NCBI GenBank assembly: GCA_016929465.1 | Contig: JAFGIT010000296.1 | Location: forward strand, 1 to 9,820 | Source: Candidatus Coatesiibacteriota bacterium | GTDB lineage: Bacteria; B130-G9 | Direction: 5' to 3' | Length of the DNA: 9,820 nt | Translations under genes and position numbers: made by a program | Shown here: positions 1-6,215 of the stretch, piece by piece | How the letters are laid out: every line of letters begins with the position of its first letter | Numbering within the stretch: the stretch's first letter is position 1 | The notes under the pieces: generated by a model | What the model was told of the DNA's origin: nothing | Database searches by the model: none | Seen by the model: only the letters and a program-made list of their open reading frames with translations

Positions 1-1010
1 ATGTCCATAGCACCTGGCTGAACGAAGAGGTCATCAATGAAGTCCTGCGAGATCAAGGCGCCGTTCATATTGCAGTTGAGACCAACGCCGCCGGCGATGC
101 AGAGCTTGCGATAGCCCGTCATCTTGTAGAGGTACTCCGCTAGCTGAACCGCTGCTCTCTCGAGCTGCGTCTGGATCGTCTTCGCGATGTTCTTGTGCTC
201 CTGCAGGATCGGATCGCCCATCTTGTATCGCCTTGCGTATGGTCCGATCTTCCGGATGTGCTCCAGGTTCACGTGGTAATCGTGTCTGGAGACTTCCAGG
301 ATGCTCTCATATTTCGGATCGAACTCGCCGTACGAGGATAGGCCCATCAGCTTCCCGTCGCCGAAATAGCCGAAGCCCAGGAGGAAGGTGATCGTCTTGT
401 AGAGCATACCCATCGACTGGTACTGGCTGTACTGACGGATCGGCTTTGAGATGGTGTTGCCGTCGCCAATGAAGAGCGAAGTGGAGTGGTCCTCACCGAG
501 ACCGTCTATGACCAGGATGTTCGCCTTGTCGAAGCCGGACATCCTAAAAGCGCTCGCTGCATGGCAGAGGTGGTGCTTGATCTCGAAGACCCGTTTGAAC
601 CGCCGATGCAGCTGCGCCATGAATTTCTTTCTATTATAAAAGTAGCCTACGATATTGCCGTACACTACCTTCGCCGCCGGATCGTCGGAGCCGATACGCT
701 GCTTGATGATGTTCTTCAGCGTCATTCGTCTCAGGTTGCTTACGACGGCATCGACTATTGTTTTCACAGCAAGGTAAGAGTTCATGTGATAGGAGATCGC
801 CACCGCGTCGATGTCGGAATCCTTCACTCCAAATTCGTCAAAGAGCCACTGCATCGATAGCTCGGGCTCCTTGCCGCCCCAGCAGAGACCAGGCGTGTGT
901 TTGATTCGGTTGAGCCGCTCTTCCTCGATAACACCGAGCACCTCACCGTCCTTCACAAGGGCGGCCGAGATGTCGTGATACAGCTCGTTAATCCCCAAGA
1001 CATAGGTCAT
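1..1010 (-). CDS. NodU/CmcH-family O-carbamoyltransferase, N-terminal part (runs off left edge)
   Basis: 336 residues are read from ATG 1010-1008 to the window edge with no stop. Family members transfer the carbamoyl group of carbamoyl phosphate, through a carbamoyl-adenylate, to a hydroxyl group of a sugar, antibiotic or Nod factor in the cytoplasm. Visible motifs are the N-terminal VLGINELYHDISAAL (residues 4-18, with H12), the Kae1-like metal-binding HxxxH in KHHLCHAASAF (H146 and H150), the nucleotide-binding-like VIDGLGE (167-173), GDGKLMGLSSYG (217-228) and IAGGVGLNCNMNG (305-317). All are in family order. The family is usually about 550-600 residues, so roughly 40% of the protein is missing to the left; this is a window cut, not a truncation. 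The start is backed by AGAGGTT six bases upstream and a good promoter. The substrate cannot be told, and no glycosyltransferase or antibiotic gene is visible nearby. The family call is firm; the target is unknown. Confidence 0.93.
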   Translation of the reverse strand, partial: MTYVLGINELYHDISAALVKDGEVLGVIEEERLNRIKHTPGLCWGGKEPELSMQWLFDEFGVKDSDIDAVAISYHMNSYLAVKTIVDAVVSNLRRMTLKNIIKQRIGSDDPAAKVVYGNIVGYFYNRKKFMAQLHRRFKRVFEIKHHLCHAASAFRMSGFDKANILVIDGLGEDHSTSLFIGDGNTISKPIRQYSQYQSMGMLYKTITFLLGFGYFGDGKLMGLSSYGEFDPKYESILEVSRHDYHVNLEHIRKIGPYARRYKMGDPILQEHKNIAKTIQTQLERAAVQLAEYLYKMTGYRKLCIAGGVGLNCNMNGALISQDFIDDLFVQPGAMD

Positions 1011-1016
1011 CTCTAG

Positions 1017-1023
1017 AACCTCT
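1017..1023 (-). promoter_or_regulatory. Ribosome binding site of the carbamoyltransferase gene
   Basis: AGAGGTT on the minus strand lies six bases before ATG 1010-1008. It supports this start, which is also where family homology begins. Confidence 0.6.
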
Positions 1024-1073
1024 TTATATAGATTTGCTGAGTTATAGCGTGGACTGGGCCAGTAGTCACATAG

Positions 1074-1103
1074 AATATAACAACCGAGCAAAACAAAAGT
1101 CAA
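1074..1103 (-). promoter_or_regulatory. Sigma-70-type promoter for the carbamoyltransferase gene
   Basis: On the minus strand TTGACT (-35, bases 1103-1098) is followed after 18 bases by TATATT (-10, bases 1079-1074). Each box matches the consensus at five of six positions. The spacer and upstream flank are T-rich. Transcription would begin near 1067, giving a leader of about 57 bases before the ATG. It is the best promoter-like sequence noticed in the window and implies that the carbamoyltransferase is transcribed separately from the flavodiiron gene. Confidence 0.6.
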
Positions 1104-1306
1104 ATTTTCTCTGCGATGCTACGCGGAGCCGGAGCTGGGAGAAAGGAGAAGAGCCTGCGGCTCGGCTCAATAGGGAAAGAGGGCGAGGCGGTGTTGGCCC
1201 TTGTCTTTCCTTTGCTGAGGAGCGTCTGATGGTCGGGTTGCTCGATGTCTTCTCCGATTATGCCTGTTGTCTCTATTGAGAACTTCGCTCCCGACCTCCA
1301 GATACA

Positions 1307-2485
1307 CTATTTAAGCCCATTCTCTTCATGCCTTTGCGCAATTGATGAGGCCAGGTTTTCGAGAGCCTTGAAATCACGTTCAGAGGGTGCTCCTTTGCAC
1401 AAGACAGGCTCCAGCACCTCGACCTTCAGATTGGGTATCATCCCAGCAAGCGCTTCCAGGGTCTTCCCGCCCCATCCGTAAGAGCCGATGATGGAAAGGA
1501 ATCTGGCTTTCGGTCTCAGAGCGTTTGCGAGTAGCGTTGCGTAAGCGGCGAGGGGGTGCGGACCGGCCAGGACGGTCGGAGCTCCCACGACAACTGTTGC
1601 TGCATCAACGAGCGCCATGGCGAGTTTCCCAATATCGGTTACAGCCAGATTGAACAACTCCACGCCTACGCCATGTCCGATCAGGCTTGCTACCAGGTGG
1701 TCAACCATCTTTTGCGTGCTGCCGTGCATGGACACAAACGGCAGAACAACCAGATTGTGCGGAGCACCGACTACCCAATCCCGGTAGGCTTCCATGATCC
1801 AGGCCGGCTGGCTGTAGAGCGGGCCGTGGCTCGGGGCGATCATCTGAATTTTATAGGCTTTGAGTTTCTCGATGTTGCTCTCGATTACGTTGCGAAAGGG
1901 CATCATGATCTCGGCGAAGTATCGTTTAGCGGCTTCATATACACGCCCCTGGTCGGTCACGAAGAGATCGCTGGCCGCGATGTGGGAGCCAAAAAAGTCG
2001 CAACTGAAGAGGATCCGGTCTTCTTCCAGGTATGTCACCATGGTCTCGGGCCAGTGGACCCACGGCGTATAAATGAACTTCAGAGTCTTGCCGCCGAGAG
2101 GCAGCGTCTCACCATCTTCGACCGTGATGAAGGTGTCTTCCGGGATCTTCAACAGGTCCATGAGCATCCCCTTGGCCTTCGGAGTCACGACGACTCTCGA
2201 TTGTGGAAACCGCTCGAGAACAGCAGGGATGGCTCCTGAATGGTCCTGCTCTGCGTGGTGGGATATGATAAAATCGACTTTGTCCACGTCCGCCAGCTGC
2301 GCCATTAGTTGATCGACCATGGGCGGATCGACCGTATCCAACAGGACGGTCTTCTCGCTCCCTCGAACCAGATAGGCATTGTATGTGGTGCCGTCAGGAA
2401 GGGGAATGAGCGAGTCGAAGAGGCGCCTATCCCAATCGATAGCACCCATCCAATATACGCCCTCTTTTACTTGCCTTTTGTTCAT
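1307..2485 (-). CDS. fprA: Class A flavodiiron protein (FprA-type O2/NO reductase)
   Basis: 392 residues, the normal length for a class A flavodiiron protein without a rubredoxin or reductase fusion. Residues 1-245 form a metallo-beta-lactamase-like diiron domain; about 246-392 form a flavodoxin-like FMN domain. All diiron ligands are visible: H77, E79, D81 and H82 in HHAEQDH, H144 in TPWVHWPE, D163 in LFSCDFFG and H220 in APSHGP. The FMN loop is LPFVSMHGSTQKM (248-260), with SYGWGG at 335-340. The family reduces O2 to water and/or NO to N2O in the cytoplasm of anaerobes, fed by rubredoxin, a flavin reductase or F420H2. No electron donor gene is in the window, so the donor and the O2-versus-NO preference cannot be told. 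ATG 2485-2483 gives the family N-terminus (KEGVYWMGAIDWDRR) and has GGAGG ten bases upstream. The gene stands alone between two spacers. Confidence 0.95.
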   Translation of the reverse strand: MNKRQVKEGVYWMGAIDWDRRLFDSLIPLPDGTTYNAYLVRGSEKTVLLDTVDPPMVDQLMAQLADVDKVDFIISHHAEQDHSGAIPAVLERFPQSRVVVTPKAKGMLMDLLKIPEDTFITVEDGETLPLGGKTLKFIYTPWVHWPETMVTYLEEDRILFSCDFFGSHIAASDLFVTDQGRVYEAAKRYFAEIMMPFRNVIESNIEKLKAYKIQMIAPSHGPLYSQPAWIMEAYRDWVVGAPHNLVVLPFVSMHGSTQKMVDHLVASLIGHGVGVELFNLAVTDIGKLAMALVDAATVVVGAPTVLAGPHPLAAYATLLANALRPKARFLSIIGSYGWGGKTLEALAGMIPNLKVEVLEPVLCKGAPSERDFKALENLASSIAQRHEENGLK

Positions 2486-2495
2486 ATCGAATCAT

Positions 2496-2500
2496 CCTCC
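2496..2500 (-). promoter_or_regulatory. Ribosome binding site of the flavodiiron gene
   Basis: GGAGG on the minus strand is separated from ATG 2485-2483 by ten bases, slightly longer than the 6-7 bases seen in front of neighbouring genes. The surrounding start segment nearly duplicates that of the REC-HDOD gene. Confidence 0.65.
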
Positions 2501-2551
2501 AGTATTTCATCGTTGGTGAGAGTTGCCATCCCGTGAGGTCATTGCCTCTCG

Positions 2552-2557
2552 AGTATA
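2552..2557 (-). promoter_or_regulatory. Possible -10 box for the flavodiiron gene
   Basis: TATACT on the minus strand matches the -10 consensus at five of six positions, 67 bases before the start codon. The only TTGACA-like hexamer nearby (ATGACA) is 21 bases upstream, too far for a standard promoter, so an activator or another sigma factor would be needed. The box sits inside an imperfect inverted repeat with arms GCCTC/GAGGC (2544-2565). This is a tentative call. Confidence 0.3.
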
Positions 2558-2671
2558 ACCGAGGCGTTTCTCTCATATTGTCATTTCATTCATCTATCAC
2601 TTTCCGGGCAACGCCGACATTTCATCTAGGAGCTAGTTCATGACATCATCGGCAACCGTTTGGCGAAGAGT

Positions 2672-3841
2672 TTACTCAGTGGGCTCTATCGGATCTCCAT
2701 CGGTTCTGACCAAGATGCTAACTTCGCTCGGGATCATGCCGATCTTTGCGAAATTGCTGAGCCTCCAGATGAGAGTGGCCGTGATCTCATGGCCTTTTGG
2801 GATAAGCAGGGCGTTCTCCGCCGTTCTTACGTCCGCGCCGAGGATCATACCCGGCTTCAGCCTGTCTATGCCAATTGGCTTGATCTCATACACTAGCTGA
2901 GCCGCAATCACGTCGCGAAGCGCTTTGAGAACGGTTGGATCATAAAGCGCAGACCTCCTCGTCATCTTCTGGAGAGCATCGACCTGGCTGCACCCCGACA
3001 TAATATGCTTGTCGAAGTCGAGGGCCGCCTTCAGCAATCTCGAGCAAAGCGGAATCTGGTCACCGGTTACGGTGTCTTCAGGCACACCAGAGCCGTCGAA
3101 TCCCTTCTCCTGATAGGCGATGACCCGCGCGACATCCCCGAGCCGGGGAATAGTCCGAATCAAATCCGCGCCGATCTCAGGATGGGAGTTGAACATCCGC
3201 TTCTCATCCTCCGTGACCCTCTCGCATCGATATATCTTGAGCAGGACCTCATCCGGCACAGTGACGCAGCCGATCTGAGATAGCATGGTAGCGACATCCA
3301 TTTCCCAAGTTTTCTCGACCTTTAGATTGGAGAGGAGATCTCCCACCAGGCGCTTGACCCTCTGTGCGTGGCCAAAGGACTTGGTCCTGGTGAGCGCCAA
3401 GACGTCGCTCAGCACTTTCACGCTGCCCCCGAGAGTCTTCTCCAGGAGTTCCTTCTCCGCGGTTATGAGGCGATACTGCTCAATTCCGGCCATCAATGAG
3501 CTGTGAAGAACGCTGGGAGGGCATGGCTTCGATAGAAAACGGAAGATGCTTCCCTCGTTTATCGCTTCGGCCGCGACCTGCATTTCCGACTGCCCGGTGA
3601 GCATCATCCTCACGGTATTCGGTGAGATCTCCTTGACCTGGCTCAAAAACTGAATGCCGTCGATCCCCGGCATATTCATGTCGGCGACAATCACGGCGAA
3701 TGGCGGACCTTCGACAACCAATTCAAGCCCGGCCTGACCGCCTTCTGCCGTGTGGACTTCGTAGAGCTTATGGAGCTGACGGCGGAATCCTGCCAGGATG
3801 TTAGGATCGTCGTCCACAAAGAGCACTCTCTCTGCCATCAT
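2672..3841 (-). CDS. Response regulator with REC and degenerate HD-GYP domain
   Basis: 389 residues. Residues 4-122 are a complete receiver: acidic pocket D10-D12, phosphoacceptor D54 in VADMNMPG, T82 and K105 in LSKP. Residues about 140-280 align with HD-GYP modules, including HPEIGADLI (220-228), but key residues have changed. The HD pair is S188-Q189 in MLSQIGCVTVP, the HHE motif reads AYQE (242-245), and GYP reads GVP in FDGSGVP (248-254). Cyclic-di-GMP hydrolysis is therefore unlikely; a binding or scaffold role is inferred. The C-terminus (about 325-380, LKPGMILGADV, LLIPKGHEIT) is the tail often seen after such domains. It is the last gene of the signalling run. Its start overlaps the upstream stop as ATGA. 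A second ATG one codon later lies seven bases from GGGAG, whereas the first lies only four away, so the true start may be 3838. Confidence 0.9.
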   Translation of the reverse strand: MMAERVLFVDDDPNILAGFRRQLHKLYEVHTAEGGQAGLELVVEGPPFAVIVADMNMPGIDGIQFLSQVKEISPNTVRMMLTGQSEMQVAAEAINEGSIFRFLSKPCPPSVLHSSLMAGIEQYRLITAEKELLEKTLGGSVKVLSDVLALTRTKSFGHAQRVKRLVGDLLSNLKVEKTWEMDVATMLSQIGCVTVPDEVLLKIYRCERVTEDEKRMFNSHPEIGADLIRTIPRLGDVARVIAYQEKGFDGSGVPEDTVTGDQIPLCSRLLKAALDFDKHIMSGCSQVDALQKMTRRSALYDPTVLKALRDVIAAQLVYEIKPIGIDRLKPGMILGADVRTAENALLIPKGHEITATLIWRLSNFAKIGMIPSEVSILVRTDGDPIEPTE

Positions 3842-5073
3842 TGATCTCCCTTATTTACCAGGTTTCTGCATGCATCTCGCCAAGTGTCGATTCGACTGGT
3901 AAGGCCCAATCTATCGAGATAATCAAGGTCTATGTGTTGCTCGGATTCCGATCCTCGCGGTTCGATCTCGTGTTGCAGGATGTTGGCCATATAGACTGCT
4001 GTCAACGGTGTGAAGCTCTCCTCTGGACAGCCATCCGAGTAATGATGAAATGTTACTGCTTCCATTATGGCGTTCGGCAGCCCCCACAGCCCAAGCAGAT
4101 TACCTCCGACCTCGGCATGTGTCACGCCCAGGAGCTTCGATTCCGCGACTGCAAGAGACACTCTCTCGGTCTCAGCCAGCTGCAACACTTCGTCATACGT
4201 GTCTCGGAAGTTGACAGCAAGCACGAGTTTGCCGATGTCATGAAGAAGGCCGGCCAGAAAGGCATGGTCGGATATCTCGCCGCTTGCCCCCTCAAGTCGT
4301 GTGATTGTCTTTGCATATGAGCCCGCAGCTACGCTGTGGTTCCAGAGATTGCTCGTGAGATGAGCGGGAAGCTCTTCTTTCTCGAATTGTGAAAACGCCT
4401 GTGCCGAGAGAACCAGCGCTTTGATCGTCTCAAGCCCCAGGAAATTGACCGCCTGAGTGGGGCTTGACACGTGTCGATTGATGCCGAAGAAGGCTGAGTT
4501 GACGAGCTGCAGGATCTTGGCAGTCATCCCCACGTCGCTCGAGATCACCTCGCCGACCTTCGCGATGGAAGGCGATGGTGATCTTAGCTCCTCGAGAAGT
4601 CTCACATAAAGAGATGGGAGGCTTGGCACCGATTTCATGCTCGCAACGCAGTGCTGGAGCTTCTCGTCTCGGAGAAAGTCTCTAAGCGAACAGGCGCGGG
4701 CGACCGTGGCTTTGATAGTATTCGCGTCGCAAGGCTTGGAGAGGTATTGGTGAGTCGGTCCTATCGAACGGATAACGGTCTCCTCATCTGACTGACCTGA
4801 GAGGACTATCCTCACCATGTTTGGATATCTCTCCCTGACCTCCGAAAGCAATTGTGCGCCGTCCATTCCGGGCATGCGCATATCGCTGATGATAACATCG
4901 AACTTCTCCTGCTCGAGATGGCCCAGCGCCTCCTTACCGCTTCCCGCGAAGACCATCTCCCATTCCCCGCGCATGCCATGCAGCATTCTCCGAAGCCCCT
5001 GGATCACATTTGGCTCGTCATCTACGAAGATGATCTTTCTCTTCACTTTTACATCCGGTGCATCCTCGATCAT
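3838..5073 (-). CDS. Response regulator with REC and HDOD domains
   Basis: 411 residues from ATG 5073-5071. Residues 11-130 are a receiver with acidic D18-D19, phosphoacceptor D64 in ISDMRMPG, S92 at the Thr/Ser switch position and K113 in LSKP. Residues about 148-345 are an HDOD domain: VPSLPSLYVRLLEEL (149-163), DVGMTAKILQLVNSAFFG (180-197), LWNHSVAAGSYAK (243-255), LLHDIGKLVL (276-285), THAEVGG (318-324) and the FHH of 342-344. HDOD proteins are non-hydrolytic signalling partners in known examples, often tied to motility, chemotaxis or second-messenger networks; the output here is unknown. The open frame reaches upstream to 5175, but those 34 extra residues lie inside the preceding kinase gene. 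The chosen ATG has GGAGG seven bases upstream and overlaps the upstream stop as ATGA, which suggests translational coupling. It overlaps the downstream gene by four bases. Confidence 0.92.
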   Translation of the reverse strand: MIEDAPDVKVKRKIIFVDDEPNVIQGLRRMLHGMRGEWEMVFAGSGKEALGHLEQEKFDVIISDMRMPGMDGAQLLSEVRERYPNMVRIVLSGQSDEETVIRSIGPTHQYLSKPCDANTIKATVARACSLRDFLRDEKLQHCVASMKSVPSLPSLYVRLLEELRSPSPSIAKVGEVISSDVGMTAKILQLVNSAFFGINRHVSSPTQAVNFLGLETIKALVLSAQAFSQFEKEELPAHLTSNLWNHSVAAGSYAKTITRLEGASGEISDHAFLAGLLHDIGKLVLAVNFRDTYDEVLQLAETERVSLAVAESKLLGVTHAEVGGNLLGLWGLPNAIMEAVTFHHYSDGCPEESFTPLTAVYMANILQHEIEPRGSESEQHIDLDYLDRLGLTSRIDTWRDACRNLVNKGDQ

Positions 5074-6215
5074 ATCGAATCCTCCAGAGCAGGCGGGAGA
5101 TAGACCACAAATGTCGTGCCCTTTCCTGAATCGACCTCGACCCGGACGAAGCCCGCGTGATCTTCCACAATCCACTTAACGACAGAAAGGCCGAGACCGG
5201 TGCCACGCTCCTTCGTCGTTACCATCGGATCGAACATGTGCCCTATGGTTTCCCGATCCATGCCGCCTCCCGTATCTGTTACGGATATTCGCTCATACAA
5301 TCCCGGACTTAGAGCGGTTTTGAATGGTATCGATTCGGGATCGATATCCGCCCTGCGAATCTCTATTCGGAGTTCGCCTTTCTCGCCCATTGCCTGGCAA
5401 GCATTCAAGAACAGGTTCATAAAGACCTGGTGAAGTTGGGATGGATCGGCGCAAACGCAGTGTCCTTCCCGGTCACCATCTCTGATAACGGATACTCCAT
5501 GGGGGACAGCCGGCATGAGGAGGGCAAGGCAATCGTCAATGATCTTGTTCAGTTCTAAACATTGTCTCGGTCCTCGAGTCTCTCTCGTGAATCGAAGGAC
5601 CTGTTCGACGATCTTCGCGGCCTGATTGCAGGCGCTTTCTATCGCATCAATGCTCTTCCTTAGTGGGGATTCCCCGGTCAATCTAAGACCTACCAACTCG
5701 CTGTGGGCGAGGATCAGCGACAGAATGTTGTTCAGGTCATGTACCAGCCCCGCCGATAGCACCCCGATGACTTCCATTTTCTGAGAGCGCACAAGTTGCC
5801 TTTTCATCGCCTCATTTTGCGAGCGCAGCGTCTCCTTGTAACATCTTACTCTAAGAGCGCTGTTCAATCGCGCGATGAGTTCATCTCTATCGACCGGCTT
5901 GTGGAGCAAATCCGCCGCTCCCAGGTCGAGCGCCCGGCGCTTCAGGTCGTGTTCTCTCAATCCCGTTAGAACAACAACTTCTATATCTTCCGTCGTAGGC
6001 GACCTCTTCAGCTCGGATAGCAGGTCCAGACCGCTCTTCTCCGGCATACTGATGTCCGTCACAATGACATCGGGCTGTGTGTCTGCTATGGTTTTCAGTG
6101 CTTTGTCGGCGCTTGACGCGAATTCCAGATTCCACTCCGATTGGCCCTTGAGCAGCCGTCGAAGACCATCCAGCATATTCGGCTCATCATCAACGAAGAG
6201 TATTCTGCCCTTCAA
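5070..6215 (-). CDS. REC-domain histidine kinase (HisKA-HATPase, TTG start)
   Basis: 381 residues, soluble, with the receiver in front of the kinase core. REC is residues 3-122: D9-D10, phosphoacceptor D54 in VTDISMPE, T84 and K106 in LHKP. A short linker leads to a HisKA domain with H159 in SAGLVHDLNN, where D160-x-x-N163 fits the motif linked to phosphatase activity. The ATPase domain shows the N box around N271 (NLFLNACQAM), G1 DTGGGM (314-319), FDPMVTTK (328-335) and G2 GTGLGLS (338-344). It probably autophosphorylates H159 and is modulated through D54. The start is TTG (6215-6213), six bases after GGAGG. REC homology begins three codons later and no ATG is available. The TTG overlaps the upstream stop as TTGA. 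No PAS or membrane segment is present, so the input is probably phosphorylation of its own receiver. Confidence 0.92.
   Translation of the reverse strand: MKGRILFVDDEPNMLDGLRRLLKGQSEWNLEFASSADKALKTIADTQPDVIVTDISMPEKSGLDLLSELKRSPTTEDIEVVVLTGLREHDLKRRALDLGAADLLHKPVDRDELIARLNSALRVRCYKETLRSQNEAMKRQLVRSQKMEVIGVLSAGLVHDLNNILSLILAHSELVGLRLTGESPLRKSIDAIESACNQAAKIVEQVLRFTRETRGPRQCLELNKIIDDCLALLMPAVPHGVSVIRDGDREGHCVCADPSQLHQVFMNLFLNACQAMGEKGELRIEIRRADIDPESIPFKTALSPGLYERISVTDTGGGMDRETIGHMFDPMVTTKERGTGLGLSVVKWIVEDHAGFVRVEVDSGKGTTFVVYLPPALEDSI
5081..5085 (-). promoter_or_regulatory. Ribosome binding site fixing the REC-HDOD start
   Basis: GGAGG on the minus strand, seven bases before ATG 5073-5071, lies inside the 3' end of the REC kinase gene. 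It decides for the 411-residue protein over the 445-residue open frame. Confidence 0.7.

Larger units (their letters stand above)
1011..1306. other. Intergenic spacer between flavodiiron and carbamoyltransferase genes
   Basis: This 296-base spacer holds no convincing gene. Its right part (about 1110-1200, read on the plus strand) is purine-rich with a small G+C-rich hairpin. Its left part becomes A+T-rich and carries the carbamoyltransferase promoter and ribosome binding site. Short open frames on the plus strand here have no supporting ribosome site or recognisable protein motif. Confidence 0.7.
2486..2671. other. Intergenic spacer before the flavodiiron gene
   Basis: This 186-base gap ends the tightly spaced signalling run. 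No clear intrinsic terminator for the REC/HD-GYP gene is visible. The left half holds the candidate -10 box and GCCTC/GAGGC repeat of the flavodiiron gene. No small gene is supported here. Confidence 0.65.

Noticed and set aside
486-860. Plus-strand open frame of 124 codons
   Set aside because: It is antisense to the carbamoyltransferase coding region, which has clear family motifs. No ribosome site or protein motif supports it.
1046-1061. Sigma-54-like GG-N10-GC element (TGGCCCAGTCCACGCT, minus strand)
   Set aside because: Only the GG/GC core and a few other positions match. It lies downstream of the better sigma-70 promoter, within its predicted leader. Probably chance.
1151-1163. Hairpin GAGCC-GCA-GGCTC as terminator of the flavodiiron gene
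   Set aside because: The stem is only five base pairs, it lies about 145 bases past the stop, and it is followed by a mixed C/T run, not a T tract. Too weak to call.
1034-1279. Small plus-strand open frame in the spacer
   Set aside because: Low-complexity, Arg/Glu-rich product from a purine-rich tract, without a ribosome site. It also covers the minus-strand promoter.
1556-2239. Plus-strand open frame of 227 codons
   Set aside because: It lies opposite the flavodiiron gene, whose metal ligands are all present on the minus strand. The plus-strand product shows no recognisable domain.
2630-2896. Plus-strand open frames at the end of the REC/HD-GYP gene
   Set aside because: They are antisense shadows of the conserved C-terminal tail of that protein.
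5074-5175. 34-residue N-terminal extension of the REC-HDOD protein
   Set aside because: It lies inside the conserved ATPase end of the REC kinase gene, lacks a ribosome site and has no receiver homology. ATG 5073 with GGAGG is the better start.
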